DNA of 64,000 nt from assembly GCA_019637615.1 (NCBI GenBank), contig JAHBVJ010000030.1, forward strand, positions 52,675 to 116,674, written 5' to 3'. Positions 6,403 through 15,684 of the stretch are shown piece by piece; position 1 is the stretch's first letter, and the number at the start of each line of letters is the position of its first letter. A model generated the notes under the pieces. That model did not search any database. It saw only the letters and a program-made list of their open reading frames with translations, and was not told where the DNA came from. A program made the translations under genes and the position numbers. This stretch comes from Anaerolineae bacterium (lineage in GTDB: Bacteria; Chloroflexota; Anaerolineae; Aggregatilineales; UBA2796).

Positions 6403-9204
6403 TTATGCGTTCGTCACCGTCAGTGCTTCTTGGATCACTACCTCAAACTCCATTGCGTGGCCTTCTTGCCACCGCGCCTCGAACTCAGCCGCCGGTACTT
6501 GCGCCCGCACGCTTTCTAGCTCATCGCTGAATCGCTTATACTCCGCAGGCAGCAGTGGCGTATTCAAGTGTTCCCACTGCGCGAAAGCGGCTCCCCACCA
6601 GCGGATCGCGGTTGACCAGTCGCCCCGCACTGCCACCGTAGCCGCGATGCACGCCAGACTCAACGCGCATCCCTGCTGCTCCTCCAACGCGATGCTCAAG
6701 GTCAGCGCCTCGTGATGATATGCCAGTGCCCCATCGACATCGCCTAGCCGCGTCGAAGCCACGCCGAGCGCCTCCAGATTACTTGCCATCATGTGTCTGT
6801 CGCCCAACTCGCGCATGATGGTCATGCCCTCTTGCAGCGCAACGATGGCGCGTCCCATCTCGTGCTGAAACAACAACGCCAAGCCCACATTGCGCAATGA
6901 CGTGCTGATCCCCCACGCGTAATTAACCTCACGCTTAAGCGCCAACGCCTCCTCAAAATAGCGTTGTGCCTGTGCATAGTCGCCTTTGTGCAGCGCCACC
7001 TCGCCAATATTATTCAGCGACGCCGAGATCGACTGACGGTCACCCAATTCCCGCGCCAGCGCCAGACTTTCCGCGTACAGTACGGATGCCCGATCAAACT
7101 GGCTTTGCTTGACGGCGATGATCCCTAGATTCGACAACACTTGCGACAACCCCAACTTATTCTGAAGTTCGCGCCACACCGCCAGCGCCCGTTGCAAATG
7201 TCGCTGTGCATCCTCAAGATCGTCGCGCTGCCACAACAAACTGCCGAGGTTGTTGGAGGCGTTCGCCACCATCCGCTTATTGCCCGTCTGCTGACCGAGC
7301 GCGATCACTTCCTCGTAATACGCCTGCGCCTGATCTAGCTGGCTCCGATCCCACGCCACGTTGCCGAGGTTGTTCAGCGTAGACATGATGCCCACACTGT
7401 CGTTCAACCGCCGCCGGATCGCCAGCGCGGACTCTAAATGCTGCGCGGCTTGTTCATAATTGCCGAGCGAATACAGGATCGATCCCATTCCGTGCAGCGC
7501 CTTGGCATACTCGGCCTGATCCTCCTCTGTCGCCTCATCCGTCAACGGCGCTTGCAGCGCTTGGCTCATCCATCGGTAGCCCTCTGTGTAGTAGCCCCGC
7601 ACAAACCAGAAATACCACGCGTCACCGCACAGTTTCAGCGCCTCCATCGGACGGTAGATCAACGCCCACGCTAGGATCGCCCGCAAACTGTCGTGCTCGG
7701 CTTCCAGCAGATCGATGGTTTCTTGCTGCTTCTCGCCGCTTAACTGTGGAGCCACCTCATGCACCACCTGCCGGTAATACTGCAACTGGAGTTCCCGCAA
7801 CCCGTCAATCGCGCCGGAATCCGTGATCTGCTCGATGGCGTATTCGCGTAGGGTTTCCAGCATCAGGAATCGCACCTGATGATCTTGCCCTTCTTGCTGG
7901 TACAACAGGCTTTTATCTAGCAGCGACGACACCACCTCTAGCGCCGTATCAAGGCCAATCGGCGGCTGATCTTGGTAAATCATTTCCGCCGCATCCGCCG
8001 TACACCCGCCCGGAAACAGGCTCACGAACGTGAATAAGCGCTGTTCCATATCGTGCAGCAGATGATAGCTCCACGCGATGGTATCCCGCAGTGTGCGCTG
8101 CCGTGCGGACACGTCGCTTGATGTGCTGGATAGCAGCGCCAACGGTTGATCGAGCCGTTGCAGCAGCGCCTTCGGGGAAAACAGCCGACACCGCGCCGCC
8201 GCCAGTTCCAGCGCCAGCGGCAGGCCATCTAGCCGGATGCATATCTCTGCGACTGCGTTGGCATTGGCTTCTGTCAGCGCGAAATCGCTCCGCACCGCCT
8301 GTGTACGTGCCACGAATAAGGCTACCGAAGGTTGCTCCGCCAATGTCGTCAATGTCTGCTGTGGCTGCGGCAGCGCCAGCGGCGGCACACGCACTTGATA
8401 TTCTCCGTACAGGTTCAGCACCGTGCGGCTGGTGACGAGGATACACAGCCTCGGCGCAGCGCCTATCAACGCGCTGACCATCGGAGCCGCGCCCATCACA
8501 TGCTCGAAGTTATCCAGAATCAGCAGCATCCGGCGTTCAGCAAGATACTGTTTAAGTTGGTCATCCGGCGTTTGTTGGCTATCGCCTTTGAGCTTCAACG
8601 CGTGCAAAATTTCGGACGCCACCAGTAGCGGATCGTTGATGCTGGCAAGCGGCACGAATACCACGCCGTCCTGATACGTCGCGCTCATGTGTTGCGCTAA
8701 CTCAATCGCAAGACGGGTCTTGCCCACGCCCCCCGACCCCGTCAGCGTAACCAGCCGCACAGTCGGATCGTTCAACCGCTGCTGGAGCGTGCTCACGAGG
8801 TCGTCTCGACCGAGCAAGTGCCCACTCGTTGCTGGCGGCGAACCCATTTGGCTTGGCGTAGTTACTGCTGCGCTAGGAATTTCAGCGGTTGCTATCGGGG
8901 AACCCGCGTCGAGTGCAACCAGCGGCGGCGACTGCCATTCTTGCTCCGTGAACGCGGTAGGCTTTAGCTGCATCAACTGCAAAAGCTGCTCGGCCTCGGC
9001 GCGCGATCCGATTGCTTGCCACTGCGCCAGCAAGAGCACGATACGCTTGACCTCTTGGTGCGTCAACCGCATATCATCCGAATTGTTCAGCTTATGGCTT
9101 AATACGGTGGGATTCAAACCTAATTCGCGCGCAAGTTGCTTCTGCGGAATCCCCGCTGCCCGCCGATACTCCTGTATCTTAGTACGGAACTCCACAAGGC
9201 TCAT
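6403..9204 (-). CDS. STAND-type regulator: HTH, NB-ARC-like ATPase and TPR repeats
   Basis: Predicted signal-transduction ATPase and DNA-binding regulator, 933 residues from the ATG at 9204; a TTG 48 bp upstream is in frame but has no better ribosome site. Domain order: a Cro/XRE-like HTH (FRTKIQEYRRAAGIPQKQLA), then an AAA/NB-ARC domain with Walker A LTGSGGVGKTRLAIELA, Walker B LLILDNFEHV and LVTSRTVL as sensor region, a winged-helix block, and about eight TPRs (repeating LGNYEQAAQHLESALAIRR and GNVAWDRSQLDQAQAYYEEV type units). TPRs probably sense a ligand or partner and release the ATPase. It is divergent from the two NTF2-like genes at 9358 and 9845, its likely targets. Confidence 0.9.
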   Translation of the reverse strand: MSLVEFRTKIQEYRRAAGIPQKQLARELGLNPTVLSHKLNNSDDMRLTHQEVKRIVLLLAQWQAIGSRAEAEQLLQLMQLKPTAFTEQEWQSPPLVALDAGSPIATAEIPSAAVTTPSQMGSPPATSGHLLGRDDLVSTLQQRLNDPTVRLVTLTGSGGVGKTRLAIELAQHMSATYQDGVVFVPLASINDPLLVASEILHALKLKGDSQQTPDDQLKQYLAERRMLLILDNFEHVMGAAPMVSALIGAAPRLCILVTSRTVLNLYGEYQVRVPPLALPQPQQTLTTLAEQPSVALFVARTQAVRSDFALTEANANAVAEICIRLDGLPLALELAAARCRLFSPKALLQRLDQPLALLSSTSSDVSARQRTLRDTIAWSYHLLHDMEQRLFTFVSLFPGGCTADAAEMIYQDQPPIGLDTALEVVSSLLDKSLLYQQEGQDHQVRFLMLETLREYAIEQITDSGAIDGLRELQLQYYRQVVHEVAPQLSGEKQQETIDLLEAEHDSLRAILAWALIYRPMEALKLCGDAWYFWFVRGYYTEGYRWMSQALQAPLTDEATEEDQAEYAKALHGMGSILYSLGNYEQAAQHLESALAIRRRLNDSVGIMSTLNNLGNVAWDRSQLDQAQAYYEEVIALGQQTGNKRMVANASNNLGSLLWQRDDLEDAQRHLQRALAVWRELQNKLGLSQVLSNLGIIAVKQSQFDRASVLYAESLALARELGDRQSISASLNNIGEVALHKGDYAQAQRYFEEALALKREVNYAWGISTSLRNVGLALLFQHEMGRAIVALQEGMTIMRELGDRHMMASNLEALGVASTRLGDVDGALAYHHEALTLSIALEEQQGCALSLACIAATVAVRGDWSTAIRWWGAAFAQWEHLNTPLLPAEYKRFSDELESVRAQVPAAEFEARWQEGHAMEFEVVIQEALTVTNA

Positions 9205-9357
9205 CACGACGCTGCCGCAGCTCGGTAAACGAGACCGCAAATTGTACCGCAACTTTGCCGCAACAAATCTGTTGAGCTTGAGGTGGCGCTTCCTCTATAG
9301 TGAGTTGTATAGCCAGCCAACACGCATCAGGCTGACAGCACAAAGGACAGCGCGATC

Positions 9358-9804
9358 ATGCTCGATCTTCTCGCCATCAAAACGATAGATGCATTGGATA
9401 GACGCAACTTCAGCTTAACCCGCAGTTATTTCACAGCGGATGCGGTTGTCAGCGGCGGCTTGCTGCCGGATTGCACACCCATCTCGGCGGCGCTCAAAGT
9501 GATGAATGCACTTTTTGCCGCCATCCCGAATTTTTGGTTCGAAATTCAGGACATCGCGGTATGGCGGAACGAAGTCACAGTCGAGTTCGACTGGGGCGGG
9601 CGGCATGAGCGTCCGCTGAAACTGGGAATGCTCGGACTGCCCATCATCCAGCCTACGAACAAAACCATCCGCGTGAATCAAGTTGCTGTTTTCACAGGCT
9701 ATCACGACAAGCTGTGTGCCGTGCAGATGACTTCACGCACAGCTCACAATCTGCCTGCCCTGTTCGCGCAGCTCAACACGTCCGCTTATGCCAACGTTGG
9801 TTAA
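9358..9804 (+). CDS. SnoaL-like (NTF2 superfamily) protein
   Basis: 148 residues with the NTF2-like pattern: an N-terminal helix leading to a small barrel. Visible are LLAIKTIDALDRRNFSLTRSYFTADAVVSGG, VMNALFAAIPNFWFEIQDIAV and VEFDWGGRHERPL, as in SnoaL-like ester cyclases and limonene-epoxide-hydrolase relatives. No catalytic set can be assigned, so it may be an enzyme or a small-ligand binder. It is separated by 153 bp from the divergent STAND regulator and followed by a second NTF2-like gene. Confidence 0.75.
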   Translation: MLDLLAIKTIDALDRRNFSLTRSYFTADAVVSGGLLPDCTPISAALKVMNALFAAIPNFWFEIQDIAVWRNEVTVEFDWGGRHERPLKLGMLGLPIIQPTNKTIRVNQVAVFTGYHDKLCAVQMTSRTAHNLPALFAQLNTSAYANVG

Positions 9805-9844
9805 TCAACCCGAAACCCGATTCGAAAGGAAGTTAGCTTTAATC

Positions 9845-10264
9845 ATGAATTACCTGAACCTGATTGACACCGCTTACACTCACTTCAATCGTGGCGACCT
9901 CACTGCTTACACTGACACACTCTTCGCCTCCAATGTCATCGCCCATTTTCTACCGCCGGAACTACCCGCAGGTCGCGATGGCGTTCTGCGCTACTATCAG
10001 GACTTACAGCGCAGTTTCCCCGATATGCGCTTCGAACTTGAAGGCACGGTCGTCCAGATCGACCGTGTGGCGCTCCGTTTCCACATCGACATGACGCACA
10101 AGGGAGACTACAACGGTCTCGCGGTGACGGGCAAGCACGTAGTCTTGCGTAGCATCATGTTCCTCCGCTTCTCGGATGATCAAGTGCGCGAGTGCTGGCT
10201 GGAGTGTGACTTCATCGGCCTGATGCGGCAGCTCGGCGCGGCGACGCTCGAAAACCAGTACTAG
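9845..10264 (+). CDS. SnoaL-like polyketide cyclase/ester cyclase family protein
   Basis: 139 residues when started at the ATG at 9845, preceded by AAAGGAAG at 9825-9832; an earlier in-frame ATG at 9788 lies inside the previous gene and lacks a good site. The fold is recognisable from YLNLIDTAYTHFNRGDLTAYTDTLFASNVIAHFLPP, GRDGVLRYYQDLQRSFPDMRF and the closing FLRFSDDQVRECWLECDFIGLMRQLGA, all common in SnoaL-like proteins that act on small lipophilic molecules. Together with the gene at 9358 it makes a tandem pair, probably co-transcribed, ended by a strong terminator. Confidence 0.8.
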   Translation: MNYLNLIDTAYTHFNRGDLTAYTDTLFASNVIAHFLPPELPAGRDGVLRYYQDLQRSFPDMRFELEGTVVQIDRVALRFHIDMTHKGDYNGLAVTGKHVVLRSIMFLRFSDDQVRECWLECDFIGLMRQLGAATLENQY

Positions 10265-10303
10265 ACTCTCGCACGATCCACGATAACGTACAGCCAGCTT
10301 CGT

Positions 10304-10332
10304 CCCGGCGCTAGATGCGCCGGGGGCTTTTT
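10304..10332 (+). terminator. Rho-independent terminator
   Basis: Perfect stem CCCGGCGC (10304-10311) / GCGCCGGG (10317-10324), 5-nt loop, then GGC and five T. It closes the NTF2-like gene pair and lies 20 bp before the convergent GNAT gene. Confidence 0.9.
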
Positions 10333-10351
10333 AGCTCTGAATAATCAGGGA

Positions 10352-11350
10352 TTACGCCGTCGTTGTGCCCTCGCGCAGCACCTTGACGAACCGATCATAG
10401 CGCTGTGCCACGTGCATTCCAGCCCGTTCATACAGCCGTGTCGCGCCCGTCAAACTTCCCGCATCCACGCCCAGCCCGACACGTCGCAGTCCGCGCCGAT
10501 AGAACTCCGCAAAACTGTATTGCAGCAGTGCCATACCGAGTCCCTGCTTGCGCCATGTCCGCCGCACGCCCAACGAGTTCACCCATCCCGTATCCTCACC
10601 TCGAATACGTCCGAGCGAACACCCTGCGATCTCTCCGCTGGCCTGATCGATAGCGATGAACCACAGCGACGGATCGAACCACTCAGCGCCAACACGGCTT
10701 TGTACCCAATCCTCAAACGTTGGCGCAACCCACTGCCAGTGATCGAGGAAGGCTTCTACCACCGCCGCGTGTGTGGCGCGCTCATCTTGTTCGGGGACAA
10801 ACGTACGGATCGTGATCCCCGCTGGCAGCACGGGCACATCGGGCGCGTCCGGCATCTCGATCTCCATGCGCCAGTAGTGCCGTATCACATGGAACCCTTG
10901 CGCGCTGAATATCTCGCTGGCGCTCTGGTCGTGGCTGTAAGAGTGGACGATTATCTCTATCTGCGTCTCGGCAGGATACGTGCCCATCATCTCACGCGCC
11001 CGCTGTTCCGCCAAGCGCATCATCACCGTTCCGATTCCGCGTCCTCTGTGTTCAGGATGTACGTAGCCATCTGCCCACAGCGTGCCGTCATGATGCTCGT
11101 CTTGGCATTCTTCGTAGCCCACGATCAAACCGTCTGCTGTCTCCACGACCCATGCGCCGTGTGCCATGTCGAAGCCATTTTCATTCCAACGTTGCAGCGT
11201 TTCCTCGACAGATTCTTCTGCCAGCGCTCCTTCCGCCACATCCGTTGCGTTGATCAGATCGGTTACTCCTTGCGCGTCCTCGAACATCGCTACGCGCAGC
11301 ACGTAACCAACGGGCGGACGAATGTCCTGAGCAGTCGATTGGTCAGTCAT
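10352..11350 (-). CDS. Tandem GNAT-domain acetyltransferase
   Basis: 332 residues from the ATG at 11350, which has AAGGA seven bases upstream; an in-frame start at 11416 has no ribosome site. Two GNAT folds follow each other. In the first the acetyl-CoA loop reads VHPEHRGRGIGTVMMRLAEQRA (about residues 95-116), and in the second LGVRRTWRKQGLGMALLQYSFAEFYRRG (about 260-290) contains the RxxGxG/A pattern. The domain between them, GWVNSLG, is also typical. The layout resembles mycothiol-synthase-like double GNATs, but the substrate cannot be told from sequence. Convergent with the NTF2-like pair. Confidence 0.88.
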   Translation of the reverse strand: MTDQSTAQDIRPPVGYVLRVAMFEDAQGVTDLINATDVAEGALAEESVEETLQRWNENGFDMAHGAWVVETADGLIVGYEECQDEHHDGTLWADGYVHPEHRGRGIGTVMMRLAEQRAREMMGTYPAETQIEIIVHSYSHDQSASEIFSAQGFHVIRHYWRMEIEMPDAPDVPVLPAGITIRTFVPEQDERATHAAVVEAFLDHWQWVAPTFEDWVQSRVGAEWFDPSLWFIAIDQASGEIAGCSLGRIRGEDTGWVNSLGVRRTWRKQGLGMALLQYSFAEFYRRGLRRVGLGVDAGSLTGATRLYERAGMHVAQRYDRFVKVLREGTTTA

Positions 11351-11745
11351 AGTGAATTCCTTAGCAAAATCAAACGGATCATTGACGCAGCCGCGCCATT
11401 CCAAGCTCAAGGCCAAATCAAAATCAAGTTGTCGGGATCAAGGTAAGCAAACTCGGCCTGTCGCTGAAGCAGCACAGCGTACCTTCCACCAAACCTCCGT
11501 CAAAAACGGGACTCTGGTGGCTTGATAAAAGCCGATCAAACGTGGTGAATTAGCGCTGCTTAGTCATCAACATGGGGTAGTATCCATAGAACCAATTGAA
11601 CGAGACGATATGATTATCGTAGATGAACCATCTGCATTCAAGGGTCAGAATCGGGTGTTCGTATGGAAATTGTTACGGTATTTACCCTTTATTTGCGTTC
11701 ATTGTATGTTAAAATTCACAGGCGGTTACCATAAGGGAGATACTC
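11351..11745. other. Intergenic region, no gene recognised
   Basis: About 395 bp between divergent genes. No coding stretch with a good ribosome site was found. The last 60 bases are AT-rich (TTTACC near 11688 and TATGTT near 11705 as weak promoter-like boxes) and probably hold the promoter of the 11746 gene. Confidence 0.35.
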
Positions 11746-12018
11746 GTGACCATCTTCACCGAGCTGGAATATGTTGAGGAACGTGGGGAAAATGCTGCCG
11801 CCCATGCGGACGGCGTACTCGACATGATCAGTGATCTGATCGGTCAATCCAACACCACCTATTTGCACACGCTGCTCGCTTCCGCCCGCCAAGATAACGA
11901 TCAGGCGTGGGATAGCTTCAATAAGGGCTTTGAATTAGACGACGACATCAGCAAATTGACGGTCTTCCACGTGATGTCCAAGATCAGCGGTAGCCCTCGC
12001 TACAAGACTCAGCAATAA
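11746..12018 (+). CDS. Small acidic protein of unknown function
   Basis: 90 residues with a GTG start after AAGGGAGA. Not recognised. It is acidic and probably all-helical (ELEYVEERGENAAAHADGVLDMISDLIGQ, then SARQDNDQAWDSFNKGFELDDDISKLTVFHVMSKI), with no signal peptide or membrane helix. A strong terminator follows directly, and base composition matches the neighbours, so I take it as a real single-gene unit. It could be a small regulator or adaptor. Confidence 0.65.
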   Translation: MTIFTELEYVEERGENAAAHADGVLDMISDLIGQSNTTYLHTLLASARQDNDQAWDSFNKGFELDDDISKLTVFHVMSKISGSPRYKTQQ

Positions 12019-12044
12019 GCGCAGCGCCCTTAAATTTGTGAACG

Positions 12045-12080
12045 AAGACCTTGAAGAAATCTCTTCAGGGTCTTTTGTTT
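12045..12080 (+). terminator. Rho-independent terminator
   Basis: Two stacked stems, AAGACC (12045-12050) / GGTCTT (12069-12074) and TGAAGA (12052-12057) / TCTTCA (12062-12067), with one T-G mismatch and a 4-nt loop, followed by TTGTTTTT. It ends the 11746 gene and abuts the convergent methyltransferase gene. Confidence 0.9.
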
Positions 12081-12881
12081 TTATGAACGCACGCCGCGCG
12101 CTGCCCACGCCCGCGCCACCAGCCGAATCGACCCATCCGCTGCGAAGGGTAGCCTCGCACGGATGTGATCCCGCAGCGCCGTCCGCTGCTCTTCGGTCAG
12201 CGACATGACGTAACTTGGCGCTGGCCCTTGTCCGCCCAGAAACGGCGACCAGTAATCATCGAAATCTTTGAACGGCGTCGGGACATCGATAGCCCGCGCT
12301 TCTACGTTCTTCAACCCCGCCGCCTGAAACAGCGCGGTCAGCGCGTGCGGATCGCAGATCGGGAATCGACGCCCCTCATCTAGTTCAACCGCCGCCGGAT
12401 CGAGCACGCCCGCCGCGTCCCAGAAATGCCGCATCAACTGCATTTTTCCCGCGTAATCCCAAACATAGACCGCCGCTGTGCCGTCTGGCTTGATCGCACG
12501 CGCCATTTCCTCGATGGCGCGGCTGGGCTGCGGCACAAAATTCAGCACCAACCCCGATACCGCCGCGTCATAACTGCCCGTTGAGACGGGCAAGGCTTGT
12601 GCATCGCCAACTTGAAACTGCGCCTGTTCGTCGCGTACGAATTCCCGCACGTAGGCGACAAACCCCTCCGAGCGATCAATCCCCTTGACCTGTGCTGGCT
12701 CGGCTCGTTCGAGGATCGTCTGCGTCAGTGCGCCTGTCCCGCATCCTACGTCGAGCCATGTCGCTTTCGGGGCGATGTCCAACCATGCTAGAAATTCCCG
12801 CGCGACCAAGCGGCTCCACCGCCCGACATACGGATCATAGGCCGCCCCACTCGCCCATACTTGCCCGCGTTCATCGCTCAT
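12081..12881 (-). CDS. Class I SAM-dependent methyltransferase
   Basis: 266 residues from the ATG at 12881, preceded by GAGGGA nine bases upstream; a start at 12914 would be longer but without a site. Motif I is WLDVGCGTGALTQTILERA, the acidic end of beta-2 is GIDRSEGFVAYV, motif II region is QVGDAQALP, and FDAAVSGLVLNFVPQP-type residues follow (YDAAVSGLVLNFVPQ). The pattern is that of UbiE/Methyltransf_11 enzymes acting on small molecules; the acceptor is unknown. The cupin gene lies 67 bp upstream on the same strand and may share its transcript. Confidence 0.88.
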   Translation of the reverse strand: MSDERGQVWASGAAYDPYVGRWSRLVAREFLAWLDIAPKATWLDVGCGTGALTQTILERAEPAQVKGIDRSEGFVAYVREFVRDEQAQFQVGDAQALPVSTGSYDAAVSGLVLNFVPQPSRAIEEMARAIKPDGTAAVYVWDYAGKMQLMRHFWDAAGVLDPAAVELDEGRRFPICDPHALTALFQAAGLKNVEARAIDVPTPFKDFDDYWSPFLGGQGPAPSYVMSLTEEQRTALRDHIRARLPFAADGSIRLVARAWAARGVRS

Positions 12882-12948
12882 CACATCACGTCCCTCGTTT
12901 GTTTTGAGTATCACGCAGCGACTTCGTAATTAGCTGTCGGGACTGCGC

Positions 12949-13293
12949 TTACGCTTGCCTGACGATATCGACTGAGATTTCCACCGCCGGAATTGTGCCT
13001 CTATTTTCAAGCCAGTGTAGAGTGTTTCTATCCTCAGGCCAACCCACACCCGGCCCATAGTCCGTTGCGACGCCATCTCGATGGTCGGTGATCGTCCCTT
13101 GCAGAATGTACACGGTGCCCGGTCTATCTTTGTGATCATGAAGCGGGCCAAAAACGCCTCCCGGCTCGATGGTCACCATCCGCATTCGAAGTTGACGCCC
13201 TGCCATGCCCTCGATCTCAGGGCCAAGGTCAACCGTCGCCAGTAACTTCACCGTAACACCTTTTGTTTCAGGTGCAGTCTGTTCAGTGCCCAT
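12949..13293 (-). CDS. Cupin-domain protein
   Basis: 114 residues with a good GAGAGGAGC ribosome site before the ATG. A single small cupin barrel: motif 1 is GPLHDHKDRPGTVYILQG, with the two metal-ligand histidines spaced HxH and the following E replaced by the D/R segment, then a glycine-rich turn (DYGPGVGWPED) and TLHWLENRGTIPAVEISVDIV as motif 2 with its His. It could bind a metal and act as a small isomerase, dioxygenase or quercetinase-like protein; substrate not assignable. Likely co-transcribed with the methyltransferase downstream. Confidence 0.85.
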   Translation of the reverse strand: MGTEQTAPETKGVTVKLLATVDLGPEIEGMAGRQLRMRMVTIEPGGVFGPLHDHKDRPGTVYILQGTITDHRDGVATDYGPGVGWPEDRNTLHWLENRGTIPAVEISVDIVRQA

Positions 13294-13379
13294 CGTGCGC
13301 TCCTCTCATTGTTTCCAAGGTCTAACGGATGCAGAGTCCCCCTGACAACTTCTCCAACCCCATCATCGTCCGGCGCTGG

Positions 13380-14561
13380 CTATTTCGCCTTCGCGCCGAT
13401 CTTCGTCAACCGTTCCACCGCCGCTTGCAATGTCGCGTCTTGCTTGCACACTGCGAATCGTGCCAGCGTCCGTGCCTGATACCGATCTTCTTCTCGATAG
13501 AATGCGCTCGGCGGGATGCACGCCACGCCTACCTCGCTGATCAGCCACTTAGCGAACTGCACGTCATCCTCTACCGTCCCCGGTGCGACTCCCAACCAAT
13601 CCACCATGATGAAATAGCTGCCCTGCGGCGTGAACACCTCGAATCCCGCCTCGCGCAGTGCCCCGATCATGTAATCGCGCCGTGCTTGGTAGGTCGCCTG
13701 CAGCGTCGTGAAATAGCTATCCGGCAGGGTCAGCGCATTCGCCGCTGCCGCTTGCAGGGGTGACGCCACCGTGAACGTGATGAACTGGTGCGACCGATTG
13801 ACGCCTGTGATCAATTCCGGCGCGCCAATCGCCCAGCCCACTTTCCAGCCCGTCACGCTGAACGTCTTGCCCAAACTGCTGATCGTAAGCGTCCGGTTTT
13901 CCATCCCCGGTAGAGTCGCCATCCGCGTATGCACCGCGCCATCGTACAGAATATGCTCGTATACCTCGTCCGTGATCGCGATCACATTCCACTGCTGGCA
14001 TAAATCCGCGATGTACGTCAATTCTTCGCGTGTAAACACCTTGCCCGTCGGGTTGTGCGGCGTGTTGATGATGATCGCCTTCGTATGCGTGTTGAACGCT
14101 TCCGTCAATTCGACCGGATCGAATGACCAATCCGGCGCGCGCAGCGTCACATAACGCGGGTGTACGCCCGCCATCACCATATTCGGCACGTAGCTGTCAT
14201 ACACAGGCTGGAACACGATCACTTCGTCGCCCCCATCGCACAAACCGAGGATCGTCGCGAACATCGTCTCTGTCGCGCCCGATAGCACCGCGATTTCGGT
14301 GTTCGGATCGACTTCCTGCCCGTAAAACCGCTTGGCATGAGCCGCGATTGCTTCCCGCGTCTTGAGGATGCCCGCTCCCGGTGGATACTGGTTGAAACCA
14401 CCGTTCAACGCTTCCACTGCCGCCTTGATCACCTCTGGCGGCCCGTCGAAGTCCGGCGCGCCCTGCCCCAGATTGACCGCGTTGTACTGCCGCGCCAACC
14501 CGTTGATCTCGCTGAAAATCGTCGTCCCGAACCCCGCTACCCGCTGCGCCATCTGTGGCAT
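13380..14561 (-). CDS. PLP-dependent class I aminotransferase (kynurenine/methionine aminotransferase-like)
   Basis: 393 residues, full length for fold-type I aminotransferases. Visible landmarks: NLGQGAPDFDGPPEV at the N-terminus, NQYPPGAGILKTREAIA, VLSGATETMFATI, IIINTPHNPTGKVF with the conserved Asn, ITDEVYEHILYDG with the PLP-ring Asp and Tyr, and SSLGKTFSVTGWKVGW, whose first Lys forms the Schiff base. The C-terminal ARFAVCK region holds the carboxylate-binding Arg. The closest pattern is the kynurenine/glutamine-phenylpyruvate type enzyme, which can also transaminate methionine, but the natural substrate is uncertain. AAGGGA precedes the ATG. No biosynthetic partners are adjacent. Confidence 0.9.
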   Translation of the reverse strand: MPQMAQRVAGFGTTIFSEINGLARQYNAVNLGQGAPDFDGPPEVIKAAVEALNGGFNQYPPGAGILKTREAIAAHAKRFYGQEVDPNTEIAVLSGATETMFATILGLCDGGDEVIVFQPVYDSYVPNMVMAGVHPRYVTLRAPDWSFDPVELTEAFNTHTKAIIINTPHNPTGKVFTREELTYIADLCQQWNVIAITDEVYEHILYDGAVHTRMATLPGMENRTLTISSLGKTFSVTGWKVGWAIGAPELITGVNRSHQFITFTVASPLQAAAANALTLPDSYFTTLQATYQARRDYMIGALREAGFEVFTPQGSYFIMVDWLGVAPGTVEDDVQFAKWLISEVGVACIPPSAFYREEDRYQARTLARFAVCKQDATLQAAVERLTKIGAKAK

Positions 14562-14653
14562 GAAAAAGAATCCCTTCTACAGAAACATATCTTTGGATTG
14601 AGTTCCAATGAAATCTCGTAAGGCAAAACCTCGGTTTAACATCGAAACGATCT

Positions 14654-15556
14654 CTATGGCGGTGTCGGCGTACTCCTGCCGTCATTGGTCGGCGCGGCGG
14701 TCACGTCCACCACAGGCGGCGGTTGGAACTGCACCGAGTCGAGGATATTCTGCACATCCAGCGCCACATCATTGAACGCGTCCGTCGGATCGATCAGCAC
14801 GTAAAACAGGTAATCCTCATCGTACTGCTCGATCCCCGCAAACCACCCGATCACGTCGCTCTCGCTCTGGCACTGCGACGCGGCGAAGCTTTCGCCAATC
14901 GCTGGTAGCTTGCCGACCGTCAGATCGGTGCGCAAGCCATAATTCCCGATATTGCACGTGATGTCCACCACCGTTCCCCGCAGCAAGCGCAGCCCGTCAC
15001 TGTGCAACTGCAACTGAGTCGTGGTCAAATTGGCGATAGTCGTCGGTAAAGGCAGCGGCGTCTTGGTCGGCGTCCCTGGTTGTGGTGCTAATGTGGCTGG
15101 CACGGACACGCTCGGATAATTCCACAGCACGATCACCATCACGTTCCCCGCGCGGATCTTTCCACGGTAGATCGCCCAACTGACTTTGCCGCGTGTCGCC
15201 GGATCGCCGCTCACGCTCTGGAAGAAGCCGAACTGCCAATCCTTCGGCACATTAATCGCCAACGGCGGGCCAGCAATCGGCACGGCGGGTTCCGTCGTCG
15301 GCAGCGGCGTCAACCCCACCACTGGCGTTAGCGTCAACAGTGGCGATGCACCCTCGCCCGTTGCCAGCAGCGTAGGCGTCAGTGACGGTGTAGGCGAGAC
15401 GGCTTGCAATGTCTGCTGCTGTTGCAGTGCGTCGATAGTCGCCTGCAAATTAGGAGTAGGCGTCTCCTGTGCCGTCGCCGTGAAGGTGCCGTAGCTCGCC
15501 AACATCAGCATCACGCAGCCGAACAGCCATGCCGAACGCAGCCATCTTTTGTGCAT
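14654..15556 (-). CDS. Exported Thr/Pro-rich protein of unknown function
   Basis: 300 residues from the ATG at 15556 (MHKRWLRSAWLFGCVMLMLA), a clear signal peptide; an upstream in-frame start at 15619 would bury it. After cleavage comes a low-complexity Thr/Pro/Gln stretch (ATAQETPTPNLQ, QQQQTLQAVSPTPSLTPTLL), then a globular part with KDWQFGFFQSVSG, RGKIRAGNVMVIVLWNYPSV and a second TPT-rich linker. No enzyme motif seen. Such linkers are typical of surface proteins in Chloroflexota. The gene is divergent from the kinase at 15685, with 128 bp between starts. Confidence 0.75.
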   Translation of the reverse strand: MHKRWLRSAWLFGCVMLMLASYGTFTATAQETPTPNLQATIDALQQQQTLQAVSPTPSLTPTLLATGEGASPLLTLTPVVGLTPLPTTEPAVPIAGPPLAINVPKDWQFGFFQSVSGDPATRGKVSWAIYRGKIRAGNVMVIVLWNYPSVSVPATLAPQPGTPTKTPLPLPTTIANLTTTQLQLHSDGLRLLRGTVVDITCNIGNYGLRTDLTVGKLPAIGESFAASQCQSESDVIGWFAGIEQYDEDYLFYVLIDPTDAFNDVALDVQNILDSVQFQPPPVVDVTAAPTNDGRSTPTPP

Positions 15557-15684
15557 ATCACCATCCCTACCTGTGAACACCGCTGCAATTCTACTGTGAG
15601 GATCGTTCGTGTCAAGCAAAGTTGGTTATTTCCAGTTTCGATTCTTTTTGCTCGATTGTCGTATTCTCAGTTAGAATAATAGCC

